From contig CALFWZ010000002.1 in NCBI GenBank assembly GCA_937928405.1, forward strand, positions 1 to 46,395: a stretch of 46,395 bases of DNA. The letters are read 5' to 3'. How positions within the stretch are numbered: the first letter of the stretch is position 1; every line of letters starts with the position of its first letter. Shown here piece by piece: positions 6,770 to 15,130 of the stretch. The notes below the pieces were generated by a model. The model was not told the DNA's origin, did not search any database, and was given only the letters and a program-made list of their open reading frames with translations. Source of the DNA: an uncultured Saprospiraceae bacterium. GTDB taxonomy: Bacteria; Bacteroidota; Bacteroidia; Chitinophagales; Saprospiraceae. The position numbers and the translations under genes were made by a program.

Positions 6770-7090
6770 AAGTTGAATAAGTGGCAAATAGCATTTATTG
6801 GTGCTTTTCTTTTGTATACTTAGACTTTTAGTTAAACTGCCACTCCTGATTCGCATTATTAATCTTAGAAAATAGCTAGAGTGTTCAATCTACTCTGCAA
6901 GGATGAAAAATCTCTTCTTGCACTTTTTGACATCAAAATCGAGTTCTAATAAAAATTTCTGCTCAATAGCATTTTGTTAATAACTGGAATTGTTCCGGCG
7001 ATGAAAAAGGTCCCGACCTTTAGTTTTTTTTCATAATTATAATTGTATAATTGAATCCCCTAGAATAATAGCATCTAACACATAATCCCC

Positions 7091-7804
7091 TTACTCCACA
7101 AAGTCCTTATTGACTAATACGGGCAGTGGAACTTCCTTGTGTAGAATTTCCCAAATAGAAAGAGATAAAATCAGTTCTTCATCCGCCGATTCGATCTGGT
7201 TGACAAATTCGAAAGCTCGATCGGTACTATTGGGAGCTTGTCCTGGGATTGGTTTTAGCAAGCCAGCTACTTCCCGATCTTTGATGATAATAGGAAGCGT
7301 CAATTCATCCGCTGTCCGATTAATCCGAGCCGTGAGTTGTTTGGTCTCTGCATCCAGTAGTCTGCCATCGGCTTGTATCAATCCCAAAGGTTGGCCATCC
7401 ACCGAAACGGCCACTGCCTTTTCACGAATACGATATTGAAATTCCCGATCAGCGGTACGTGCGTATAGGACTGCATTTTTTTTATTCCCAAAATATTGTT
7501 TAAACGAATAGGCGATCAATGGTTCTTGATAAATACTGGTAAGCACCCCTTTGGCCGTTTTCACAATTCCTTTCTTGACTTGTTTATTAATATTATTAAA
7601 AGAAAGCAGATTCAATTCCTCTTTTTTCCATTCTACCAATTCCTCCGTCCACGGTTGGATTTCAGATTTCATTTTATCGACATCGCCTTGAACTTTTGAT
7701 TGTCCTGGTGTAAAATTAGTTAGCATCATATACATCCCAAATATGATCGCAAATGTTACGGCGGCCATAATTAAAATAGTAATGATAAACAAGAACATAT
7801 TCAT
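7091..7804 (-). CDS. Membrane-anchored protein of unknown function
   Basis: A 237-residue protein. Residues 3-28 are a single hydrophobic segment (FLFIITILIMAAVTFAIIFGMYMML), not followed by a clear cleavage site, so it is read as an N-terminal anchor. Then come a helical linker and a C-terminal soluble part with short strand-like pieces (AVAVSVDGQPLGLIQADGRLLD, ELTLPIIIKDREVAGLLKPI) that look like a small beta-rich domain displaying a modifiable surface. The last residues (ILHKEVPLPVLVNKDFVE) are conserved-looking but not a known motif. A TAAATTTG -7 element on the minus strand (7850-7857) lies about 50 bases upstream. I do not recognise the family. Confidence 0.7.
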   Translation of the reverse strand: MNMFLFIITILIMAAVTFAIIFGMYMMLTNFTPGQSKVQGDVDKMKSEIQPWTEELVEWKKEELNLLSFNNINKQVKKGIVKTAKGVLTSIYQEPLIAYSFKQYFGNKKNAVLYARTADREFQYRIREKAVAVSVDGQPLGLIQADGRLLDAETKQLTARINRTADELTLPIIIKDREVAGLLKPIPGQAPNSTDRAFEFVNQIESADEELILSLSIWEILHKEVPLPVLVNKDFVE

Positions 7805-7849
7805 AAGATCTGTTTTTATTGAAATTAGGTAGTTGGCTTATTTTGTACT

Positions 7850-7857
7850 CAAATTTA
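7850..7857 (-). promoter_or_regulatory. Candidate -7 element (TAAATTTG) for the anchored protein gene
   Basis: On the minus strand the bases read TAAATTTG, an exact fit to TAnnTTTG, 46 bases before the start codon at 7804. A TTG lies 17 bases further upstream (7875-7877), a slightly short but possible -33 box. Confidence 0.45.
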
Positions 7858-7950
7858 TTATTAATAAGATTCCACAATATCCAATTAGGGTTGTTCAGAA
7901 AAATAATTCCCTCACTTTTTCTTAATTCAACGCCTAAACATTCTAATGAA

Positions 7951-8302
7951 ATATTGAATATCCAATCTCCAATATTCATTTAGGGAGCTGATCATTTAAT
8001 CCTTCACATAGCTCAAGATACAAGACTCCACTTTTTTTAACGACTAAAATACTCGAATAACTGGAACTCCAAATCAAAATTCGATATTGGACATTCAAAA
8101 AACCTTTCTTTCAAACATTCTTTCGTATATCTTATAACCCAAAATTTTTCTGAACACCCTTAATATCCAATCCAATATTCATTTAGAAGCTAGTCTTTAA
8201 ATCCTCTGCATTGTTCATCTTACAAAGCACTTGTTCTTTTAGCGTCTAAAATACTCGAATTGAAACCCTAAATCAATATTGGATATTCGAGATTGGATAT
8301 TC
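7951..8302. repeat. Two tandem copies of a MITE-like repeat (family R2)
   Basis: Copy 1 (7951-8096) and copy 2 (8161-8302) each begin with ATATCCAAT...CCAATATTCATTTAG and end with GATATTGGACATTC or ATATTGGATATTC, so the ends are inverted repeats of each other. The interiors align throughout (shared CTAAAATACTCGAAT near the right end). A related element lies at 45206-45380. No transposase is encoded, so these would be non-autonomous or extragenic palindromic elements. Together with flanks they fill the 505-base gap 7805-8309. Confidence 0.65.
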
Positions 8303-8309
8303 TTTCTAA

Positions 8310-9422
8310 TCAACTATTCGTTGGTTTTAAATTTAGTTTAAGACCAAATTTGGTCGGATCTAAAAACTGTTTTTTTCTTAGTTCTAAATTTTTCTTTTCA
8401 GCTTCCGATAAGATCATCAAATCAGATGACAAAATAGCATCTATTTCTTCAATAATTTTATCAGCAGACTCTCCATACTCACCGGTAGGAGCATTTAATA
8501 TATCTTTTAACAATTTCATTTTTATCTTTAGAATAGGATTGCGAAACAGTTGTTGTTCCTTCATCATCTTATCCATTTCGATCAAGGCGGATAAATGTTT
8601 TTTCTGTCCTAGTAGACTATAACCACCGTAGTCCCAAGTCTGCTCATACCAAATCGGATAAAAATTTTCTATCTCCCGATCCCCATTAATAAAACTAATC
8701 ACCTCAAAGAATGTATCATCTTCCGTAGCCACAGTCTCTTTTGCCCAAGCTTTCATTTTACCATAATCCTGAAATAAATAATATCCCGTACCTTCCGCTA
8801 CCATTCCTAAGGTAAACCCTGGCATCGCATCTTCTAGCCAAGTTAGATCCGGTAGGTTTTCATGATCTGTGATTTCAACTTTCCTGCTCAAAGTTTGTAC
8901 GAGCGAATCACGCAAAATGGTTCCTCGAATAAAGACGTTTTCAAAGTCTCTTGGGTTTTCTATAGAAAAAAAATCCGCTCTGTATTGTAAGATTTGTCTA
9001 GTTTTTTCTGCACCATAAAAACTGGATAGTCGTTCTTTTCTAAGAACCGAAGCGACCGGCGTATTTTGTGCTCCTTCGATTTTCACACCACCACCAAAAA
9101 TCCACCCCTGCATTCCATTCGCCGTTTTTACTTCTACCCAAGGTTCTTCTCGCTGCACTCCTCTGATCGAAATACTCGTTTTCAAAGGACTAATAGCTCC
9201 TGTCGTTTCAAGCACTGCGCCTTCTCGCAACTCCGCCACTACCGGCTGATCGGTCCCCGGTACCGATCGCAACCGCAGATTGTCCAGGGCTACCACCATC
9301 CGAGTCAAGGTATCTTGGGGTAGCACTTTTACAGACTTATCACCATCTCCCGTAGCATCGTTCTTGCAACGGATCATCAAAAGAGAAAAAATCAAAAAGA
9401 AATAGAAAAAATATTTAACCAT
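8310..9422 (-). CDS. Lipoprotein with N-terminal bacterial SH3-type domain
   Basis: A 370-residue protein with a lipobox ending at Cys19 (LLMIRC), so predicted to be lipid-anchored. Residues about 42-115 form an SH3b-like domain: LRLRSVPGTDQPVVAELREGAVLE, then WVEVKTANGMQGWIFGGGV, the usual order of NLRSxPs, hydrophobic turn and GWV. Such domains bind cell-wall peptides or act as spacers. The remaining 250 residues (LPDLTWLEDAMPGFTLGMVAEGTGYYLF and a helical C-terminus) match no family I know. It is divergent from the thiolase gene, and the stop falls right at the edge of the MITE-like repeat, with the codons before it (NLKPTNS) lying against the repeat boundary. Confidence 0.8.
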   Translation of the reverse strand: MVKYFFYFFLIFSLLMIRCKNDATGDGDKSVKVLPQDTLTRMVVALDNLRLRSVPGTDQPVVAELREGAVLETTGAISPLKTSISIRGVQREEPWVEVKTANGMQGWIFGGGVKIEGAQNTPVASVLRKERLSSFYGAEKTRQILQYRADFFSIENPRDFENVFIRGTILRDSLVQTLSRKVEITDHENLPDLTWLEDAMPGFTLGMVAEGTGYYLFQDYGKMKAWAKETVATEDDTFFEVISFINGDREIENFYPIWYEQTWDYGGYSLLGQKKHLSALIEMDKMMKEQQLFRNPILKIKMKLLKDILNAPTGEYGESADKIIEEIDAILSSDLMILSEAEKKNLELRKKQFLDPTKFGLKLNLKPTNS

Positions 9423-9680
9423 AAAAAATCAATTCAAACAAAATTTTGAAGTTCTTTAAAAAGGCCTTATAAATGCCTATTTTTGTAATCTTTCTAACCA
9501 CTAGACTTTATTCTAAAATAATTTGTATGCTCCCAAATGATCTTTTTGTCCATCTTTTCAGCTTTTTTTTCGTCTGTAACTAGGCTACACACGCTAAAAA
9601 GAGCTTCAACATGATCAAAATATCTATTTGGTTGTTCTACAATAAATCTCAGCATAAAGTCTATCAAATTAACAAAAATA

Positions 9681-10859
9681 ATGAAAGAAGTTTATATAGT
9701 AGCTGCAAAACGTACTCCCATCGGTAGTTGGGGCGGAGCGTTGGCAAAATTTTCTGCCGTAGATTTAGGGAGTATCGCTATCAAAGGTGCCTTGAAAGCA
9801 AGCAAAGTAAAGGTAAGCCAAGTAGATGAAGTGTTTATGGGAAATGTAGTTTCGGCGAATCTAGGACAAGCGCCTGCTCGTCAAGCGGCACTGGCCGCAG
9901 GAATTGGGAAAGGTGTACCTTGTACAACAATTAATAAAGTTTGCTCTTCGGGTATGAAAGCGATCATGTTTGGAGCTCAGTCAATTATGTTGGGACATAA
10001 TGATGTAGTCGTAGCAGGTGGAATGGAAAGTATGTCTAACATTCCTTACTATTTACCAAAAGCTCGTTGGGGTCATAAATATGGAGCAGGAACCGTAGTA
10101 GACGGTTTAGAAAAAGATGGGTTACAAGATGCTTACGGCCAAATGGCCATGGGTGTTTGTGCGGATGCCACAGCTAAAAAATATAAATTCACTCGTGAGG
10201 CACAAGATGCTTTTGCTATCCAATCTTACCAACGGTCCGCCGCTGCCACAGAAAGTGGAATGATGAAAGACGAGATCATTCCTATCAGTATTCCACAACG
10301 AAAAGGTGATCCAATCATGATGACAGAAGATGAGGAATTTAGAAGAGTAAAATTTGAAAAGATTCCACAACTCCGTGCGGCTTTTACCAAAGACGGAACG
10401 GTTACTGCTGCCAATGCCTCTACCATCAATGATGGTGCCGCTGCCGTAGTGCTGATGAGTGGTGAAAAAATGAAAAAATTAAAACTTAAACCAGTCGCTC
10501 GCATCGTAGCTTTTGCAGATGCTGCTCGAGAACCAGAATGGTTTACCATCGCTCCTCCCCTTGCTGCCAAGAAGGCACTAAAAATGGCTGGACTACGTAA
10601 GACGCAGATTGACTATTTTGAGGTGAACGAAGCTTTTGCCAATGTCACCATGGCATTCAACAAAGAGCTAAAAATTAAAGAGAAAATTGTCAATGTTTTT
10701 GGTGGTGGTGTTTCTTTGGGGCATCCGCTTGGAGCAAGTGGTGCAAGAATTTTAGTTACCCTAAATAATGTACTACAACAAAAAAATGGGAAATATGGTC
10801 TCGCTGCGCTTTGCAACGGCGGTGGTGGTGCTTCCGCAATGATTATTGAAAAGCTTTGA
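9681..10859 (+). CDS. Acetyl-CoA C-acetyltransferase (biosynthetic thiolase)
   Basis: A 392-residue cytosolic thiolase that condenses two acetyl-CoA, or cleaves acetoacetyl-CoA. All catalytic residues are present at nearly the classical Zoogloea positions: nucleophile Cys88 (NKVCSSGMKA), His348 (GVSLGHPLGASGAR) and Cys378 (LCNGGGGASAM), with NEAFA upstream as the oxyanion-hole Asn motif. Full length, no insertions. It could supply acetoacetyl-CoA for ketone-body, mevalonate or branched-chain amino-acid metabolism; no pathway partner is adjacent, so the exact role is open. Divergent from the lipoprotein gene at 9422. Its stop codon runs straight into a 16-base tandem repeat. Confidence 0.95.
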   Translation: MKEVYIVAAKRTPIGSWGGALAKFSAVDLGSIAIKGALKASKVKVSQVDEVFMGNVVSANLGQAPARQAALAAGIGKGVPCTTINKVCSSGMKAIMFGAQSIMLGHNDVVVAGGMESMSNIPYYLPKARWGHKYGAGTVVDGLEKDGLQDAYGQMAMGVCADATAKKYKFTREAQDAFAIQSYQRSAAATESGMMKDEIIPISIPQRKGDPIMMTEDEEFRRVKFEKIPQLRAAFTKDGTVTAANASTINDGAAAVVLMSGEKMKKLKLKPVARIVAFADAAREPEWFTIAPPLAAKKALKMAGLRKTQIDYFEVNEAFANVTMAFNKELKIKEKIVNVFGGGVSLGHPLGASGARILVTLNNVLQQKNGKYGLAALCNGGGGASAMIIEKL

Positions 10860-10933
10860 TGTGCGGATTGTTTGATGTGCGGATTGTTTGATGTGCGGAT
10901 GTGCGGATTATTTGATTTGTGGATTTTTTACAA
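10858..10933 (+). repeat. 16-base tandem repeat at the thiolase 3' end
   Basis: About four to five units of GATGTGCGGATTGTTT, the third cut short to eight bases and the last ones degenerate (GATTTGTGGATTTTTT). The first unit starts within the thiolase stop codon region. It lies in the intergenic gap before the TerB-like gene. Confidence 0.85.
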
Positions 10934-11023
10934 TAAAATAAATAATTGGTCTTGTTTCAGTTTTTGCTGGAGCAGGACCTTTTATCGTTTATACCAATCT
11001 ACTAATTCACTAATCTCTTAACT

Positions 11024-11449
11024 TTAATTTAGATATTTCCGGACATGTTCCAACATAATTTCGGGTGGAACGTCTTCGTTGAGATACACTTTTAAGACAG
11101 CGATGAGGTCCATCACCATGTTGTGGTTGAAACCAAGTTTGAGGCCCACCTTATAGCATAATTCTTCTTCTGATGGTAGAATTTTTCCGTCAGCCCGCAT
11201 TAAGAAAATGACATAGTAAAGAATGGTCATCCGTTCGTGTTCATCCTTGGGAACATAGAATGGATATTTTTCGGGTGTTTTCCGAACCATTTCTATGGCA
11301 CCAGGATCTAGATCCATTTGTCGAGCAATTTCTTGGATATATTTTTCCTCTGTCTCATCAAGGTGCTGATCGACTCCTGCCATTTCTAGCAGTAAGGCAA
11401 TAATTGCCTGTTTTTTCTCTTTAGTAAATGAAAATGGACCCCGCATCAT
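11024..11449 (-). CDS. TerB-like domain protein
   Basis: A 141-residue, all-helical protein. The spacing of SFTKEKKQAIIALLLEMAGVDQHLDETEEKYIQEIARQM, then ILYYVIFLMRADGKILPSEEELCYKVGLKLGF is that of the TerB/DjlA-type helical domain, with two similar helix pairs each holding an acidic D-x-x-(L/I)-x-(E/P)-x-E segment (DQHLDETEE, DGKILPSEE). In TerB such acidic segments have been linked to metal binding. These proteins are seen beside envelope-stress and tellurite-resistance genes, but many stand alone, as here. Cytosolic, no signal peptide. It follows the polysaccharide operon in the same direction with a 140-base gap. Fold likely, role unknown. Confidence 0.8.
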   Translation of the reverse strand: MMRGPFSFTKEKKQAIIALLLEMAGVDQHLDETEEKYIQEIARQMDLDPGAIEMVRKTPEKYPFYVPKDEHERMTILYYVIFLMRADGKILPSEEELCYKVGLKLGFNHNMVMDLIAVLKVYLNEDVPPEIMLEHVRKYLN

Positions 11450-11589
11450 GTGTTAATTAGAATTTCTGGATAGCTTTAGTTTCTCTCAGGAGTAGTAATC
11501 CTAAAACCGTTCCAACCTGAGAAAAAGGCTATTATTTTGCGGATTCTACCTTTAAATTGATAAAATAATAGGTGAGCTACGTCTGAAGG

Positions 11590-13008
11590 TTATTTGCCCT
11601 TTCCCTGAAAGAGCACCATCACCGTATAAATCATAATTTTAAAATCCAAGGCAAGGGACATATTTTCGATATAAAGGATATCGAATCGCAGTCGTTGCAA
11701 CATTTGCTGCACATTGGAAGCGTAACCATATTTAACTTGTCCCCACGAGGTTATCCCTGGACGTACGCGCAATAATTGACGGTATTGTGGGGCTTTTTCC
11801 ATAATCTTATCAATAAAGAACTGCCGTTCCGGTCGTGGTCCAACAAGGGACATATCTCCTTTTATGACATTCCAAAATTGCGGCAATTCATCCAATCGCC
11901 ATTTACGCATAATTCTACCCCAAGGTGTAATACGAGGATCATGATCACTGGACAATTGCGGTCCGGCATCCTCGGCATTGGTATACATTGAGCGAAATTT
12001 ATAAATAAAAAAAGGTTTTCCGTGAAGCCCGATACGCTCTTGTTTGTAAAAAACTGGACCTTTGGATGAAGTCTTTACTTTTAGAAGAATGAAAAGATAT
12101 ACGGGCGCCAACAAGATTAGTACAAAACTACTAATGGATAAATCCAACAGTCTTTTTACAATTCTTTCCCAAGGCTTCATGAGTCCTCGCTGAATCTCGA
12201 TCAAAGCAGCACCAAAAACATGATTCATTTTTACACTTCCCAGCATGATATCGTACATATCTGGAATAATTTTGATCAACACTTCCTCTTCTAGATTAAA
12301 CAAGGTGTTCAAAATATCTTTGATGCGACTATGCTCAGAAGTTTCGATAGCAATGATGACTTCTTCTACATCTTGTTCTTTTATAACCGTTTCTATATTT
12401 TTTATTTTTCCTAAGCAAGCAAGATCATCTCCTATTTCATTGGTCGAACCACCATTGGTATCAATAAATCCGACAAAGTCATTGCCGAGGCCTTTTTTTC
12501 TGGCAGTAAGTTCTTCGTATAAATCTTTGGCTTTTCGATCGCCACCGATGAGCAGTGTTTTATAACTAACTTTTCCTGATTTAACCCGACGTTTCGCAAG
12601 GGTCAATAAAATGGTTCGCGAGATCGCCGTCAAAGAAAAATGACTAAGAAAGAGAAAGAAAAAAGAAGCATAATACGTCTGATACCCATTAACAAAATCA
12701 TCAAGAATTAAGGTGAAAAATAAAAGGACGACTCCGATAAAGCTGAGCAAGAAAGTACGGGCAAGCGTACTAAGCCGAGACATGCGATATAGATCATTAT
12801 ACTTATCAAAAAGGCTATAGAAGAGCAACCAGCATATAGGAATCAGGAGGATCCCATACCAAAAATTAACATCAGAAAGGATGTCCCAAGTAACAGGTAC
12901 CTTTTCTATTTTTTTTCTAAATAAAAAGAAACCAGCCCAAGCAATCATTGCCATAAGATAGTCTGCCAAGGCATACCAAAAAATAACCGCTTTCTTTTGA
13001 CGAGTCAT
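11590..13008 (-). CDS. Polyprenyl-phosphate sugar-1-phosphate transferase (WcaJ-type)
   Basis: A 472-residue membrane enzyme that starts exopolysaccharide repeat units by moving a sugar phosphate onto undecaprenyl phosphate. The N-terminal 130 residues hold about four to five transmembrane helices. The middle (residues 150-265) is the CoA-binding-like domain of this family (LLIGGDRKAKDLYEEL, VEEVIIAIE). From about residue 285 comes the catalytic bacterial sugar transferase domain: KRLLDLSISS, the membrane re-entrant helix, GPVFYKQERIG, FIYKFRSM, DELPQFWNVIKGDMSLVGPRPE and RPGITSWGQV. The DE pair of RLDELPQ and the PRPE motif are intact. It is the third gene of an apparent operon and starts three bases after the lipoprotein stop. 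Sugar specificity cannot be told. Confidence 0.93.
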   Translation of the reverse strand: MTRQKKAVIFWYALADYLMAMIAWAGFFLFRKKIEKVPVTWDILSDVNFWYGILLIPICWLLFYSLFDKYNDLYRMSRLSTLARTFLLSFIGVVLLFFTLILDDFVNGYQTYYASFFFLFLSHFSLTAISRTILLTLAKRRVKSGKVSYKTLLIGGDRKAKDLYEELTARKKGLGNDFVGFIDTNGGSTNEIGDDLACLGKIKNIETVIKEQDVEEVIIAIETSEHSRIKDILNTLFNLEEEVLIKIIPDMYDIMLGSVKMNHVFGAALIEIQRGLMKPWERIVKRLLDLSISSFVLILLAPVYLFILLKVKTSSKGPVFYKQERIGLHGKPFFIYKFRSMYTNAEDAGPQLSSDHDPRITPWGRIMRKWRLDELPQFWNVIKGDMSLVGPRPERQFFIDKIMEKAPQYRQLLRVRPGITSWGQVKYGYASNVQQMLQRLRFDILYIENMSLALDFKIMIYTVMVLFQGKGK

Positions 13009-13011
13009 ATC

Positions 13012-13908
13012 TTAGCGGAATTGTACCAATTTAATGTTGTCCAAAAAGATATTGGCTTGATCAGCTTCTTCCTCAAACAAATCACTTACGATCACCAATC
13101 TCCAGCCTGCTAATTGATCTTCTACCGAAACCAAGTCGATCATTTCCTCCGTAAAATCAAAATAGATTTTATTCCAGTCGTCTCTTGGATTGACACCTTT
13201 ATCTATCAACGAATAAATAATTCTCCCCTGCGAATCGTAGCCAATTATACCGACCAGAAAGCTAGCTTCCGTCTTATAATTTAATTCTAAAAAAGTAGCG
13301 GCACTAGTTGCCGTTGGTAATTCAGTAATCAAATTTGAGCCTAACTCCATTTGAGCATCTGCCTTCTCTAATTCGATGATTCCGGAGCCATTCCCTTCAA
13401 AAACTTCCTGATTTGTCAGTTCAATAGTTGTAGCCGGATCTCCATCTATATCTATGGCAAAAGCAAATGTACCATCTTCAAAGCTCTCTTGAGGTTCGAA
13501 AAAGAACTTAACATTATCTGAGTATTCCGTTACTGGTATAATCGTTTCTATATTTCCTGGCACAAAATCCACAGTGGTTTGATAACGTCTATAGAAAGGA
13601 TAAATTTCTGTAATATCTCCTAAACCATTTGGTCGGATAGCAGGAAAAATCTGAACTTCCTGAACTCCTTCCGCCAAAACTGGAACGGTGGCTGGGAGCG
13701 TAAAGACGCCTATCAATTCGTTGGCCACAAAAATATGTGCCTCGGTAATTTTATGGCTATTGGTCCCTTCTGTTGCGAGCTCCGTATTCAAAATAAATTC
13801 GGGAATAACTAGATAGGCAGGGATAGGTTCCTCCGGATTGACAATATCACAACTGGTGATTGAAAACAATATCCCAACTATGATAAAATTTAATAAACGT
13901 ATTCTCAT
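13012..13908 (-). CDS. Lipoprotein within the exopolysaccharide operon
   Basis: A 298-residue protein with a lipobox ending at Cys20 (FSITSC), so lipid-anchored in the envelope. The mature part is beta-rich (IPAYLVIPEFILNT, FLELNYKTEASFLVGIIGYDSQGRIIYSL), and the last third (WNKIYFDFTEEMIDLV ... GWRLVIVSDLFEEEADQANIFLDNIKLVQF) has the look of a carbohydrate-binding jelly roll, where the closing IFLDNIKLVQ strand is typical. It sits between the oxidoreductase (24 bases upstream) and the sugar transferase (three bases downstream), so it is almost certainly co-transcribed and possibly linked to the same surface polymer. That functional tie is inference. Family not recognised. Confidence 0.75.
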   Translation of the reverse strand: MRIRLLNFIIVGILFSITSCDIVNPEEPIPAYLVIPEFILNTELATEGTNSHKITEAHIFVANELIGVFTLPATVPVLAEGVQEVQIFPAIRPNGLGDITEIYPFYRRYQTTVDFVPGNIETIIPVTEYSDNVKFFFEPQESFEDGTFAFAIDIDGDPATTIELTNQEVFEGNGSGIIELEKADAQMELGSNLITELPTATSAATFLELNYKTEASFLVGIIGYDSQGRIIYSLIDKGVNPRDDWNKIYFDFTEEMIDLVSVEDQLAGWRLVIVSDLFEEEADQANIFLDNIKLVQFR

Positions 13909-13932
13909 AATTTTGTTTTAAACAACTGACAA

Positions 13933-14928
13933 TTAAGCATGCGCATCCGTAATTTTCCGGGCGTCAATATCCGCCATGATTTGATGAGCAATTTTAAGCG
14001 CATGGTATCCATCATGTAAAGAGACCTTAGTAGGTTGATCCTTTAGAATAGATAAAACGAGCGCTTCCAGCTCTGATTGAATCGCATTCACCTCTATTAC
14101 CTCTGGCATTTCTACGTGAATCAGTTTAGTACCTTGATTGGTTTCCAATTCAAAAACGGGTAGATCATTGGAAATGTCCACTGCACCTTTATCATATAAA
14201 CGCACAATTTGGGCTTCTTTGTCTAAAAAGTCCAAACTTATATAAGCATCTTTTTGAAAAAAGCGCAGTTTACGCATTGTTTTGAGTGAAATTCGGCTTG
14301 CTGTCAGGTTGGCTACACAGCCATTTTTAAATTCTATCCGGGCATTAGCAATATCTAGCGTATTTGTTACCACGGCTACTCCACTTGCACTGATCTGTTT
14401 TACCGGTGAATCCACCACACTTAGAATAATATCAATATCGTGGATCATTAAATCTAAAATAACGGATACATCTGTGCCTCTCGGATTAAATGTCGCCAAT
14501 CGGTGTCCTTCAATAAACATAGGAGAAAGCGGCGTATCTTTTAAAGTTAAAAAGGCGGGATTAAATCGTTCAACATGCCCGATCTGAACTTTTACACTAG
14601 CTTCACGCTCCATAGCCAAGAGGGCGGCGGCTTCAGCTTCCGTATTAGCCACAGGTTTTTCTATAAAAAGGTGTTTATTTTTTTTCAGAGCCAGACGTGC
14701 CAAGTGAAAGTGCGAAGTGGTTGGACTGACAATATCTACTATATCTACAGCATCCATCAATTTATTAAAGTCCGTAAAACTTGGAATCTTATACTTAGCC
14801 GTAATTTCTTTACTCCGCTCTTCATCAGGATCGTAAAATCCAACCAAAGATAACTCTGTTATATTATTAATACATTTTAGATGTATTTCACCCAAGTGAC
14901 CAACGCCAAATAATCCTATTTTTAACAT
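13933..14928 (-). CDS. Gfo/Idh/MocA-family oxidoreductase
   Basis: A 331-residue NAD(P)-dependent oxidoreductase. The N-terminal Rossmann fold shows IGLFGVGHLGEIHLKCI (GxGxxG-type loop), the acidic end of strand 2 (FYDPDEERSKEI), and the family EKP motif (LFIEKPVANTEAEA, near residue 94) with its catalytic Lys. The VQIGHVERFNPA segment and the substrate domain helix with D-x-x-x-H (DLMIHDIDIIL) match sugar-modifying enzymes such as those making UDP-N-acetyl-uronic or keto sugars. First gene of a three-gene operon with the lipoprotein and the sugar transferase, so a role in making a nucleotide-sugar for a surface polymer is the natural inference. Confidence 0.9.
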   Translation of the reverse strand: MLKIGLFGVGHLGEIHLKCINNITELSLVGFYDPDEERSKEITAKYKIPSFTDFNKLMDAVDIVDIVSPTTSHFHLARLALKKNKHLFIEKPVANTEAEAAALLAMEREASVKVQIGHVERFNPAFLTLKDTPLSPMFIEGHRLATFNPRGTDVSVILDLMIHDIDIILSVVDSPVKQISASGVAVVTNTLDIANARIEFKNGCVANLTASRISLKTMRKLRFFQKDAYISLDFLDKEAQIVRLYDKGAVDISNDLPVFELETNQGTKLIHVEMPEVIEVNAIQSELEALVLSILKDQPTKVSLHDGYHALKIAHQIMADIDARKITDAHA

Positions 14929-15066
14929 AACTGGTATTTAAAAACCAGTTGCAAAATTAACAAAATGCAGTAGTAAAACACGACGTTCAGCAATAAAACT
15001 GAAAGGAAGGGTACCTGATCATAGATAAATGAGTTGTAAATACGCGCACACTTGTCCAAAAAAATT

Positions 15067-15097
15067 GCCCTCTTTTAGCTAGGTGCTAAAAGAGGGC
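15067..15097 (-). terminator. Intrinsic terminator of the giant gliding-type protein gene
   Basis: A perfect 13-bp stem (GCCCTCTTTTAGC with GCTAAAAGAGGGC) and a five-base loop. On the minus strand it is followed by AATTTTTTTGG. It lies about 30 bases past the stop at 15131. Confidence 0.9.
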
Positions 15098-15130
15098 AGT
15101 GAATATATTGATTTATGATGGCTAGTTTTT

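Larger units (their letters stand above)
6414..7090. other. Gene-free gap with nested extragenic repeats
   Basis: No coding signal. About 6500-6567 carries degenerate GTTGAA-type units; 6571-6598 is a segment (TACTCTAAAAAGTG...CGCGCAGA) found again at the right end of the window; 6597-6665 holds two copies of a small hairpin unit; 6673-6769 is a repeat also present at 35435-35534. The remainder (6770-7090) is plain AT-rich sequence. Confidence 0.6.

Noticed and set aside
7716..7979. 87-residue open frame on the minus strand overlapping the anchored protein gene
   Set aside because: It runs through the left end of the MITE-like repeat and overlaps a better gene start; no signal or family pattern is seen.
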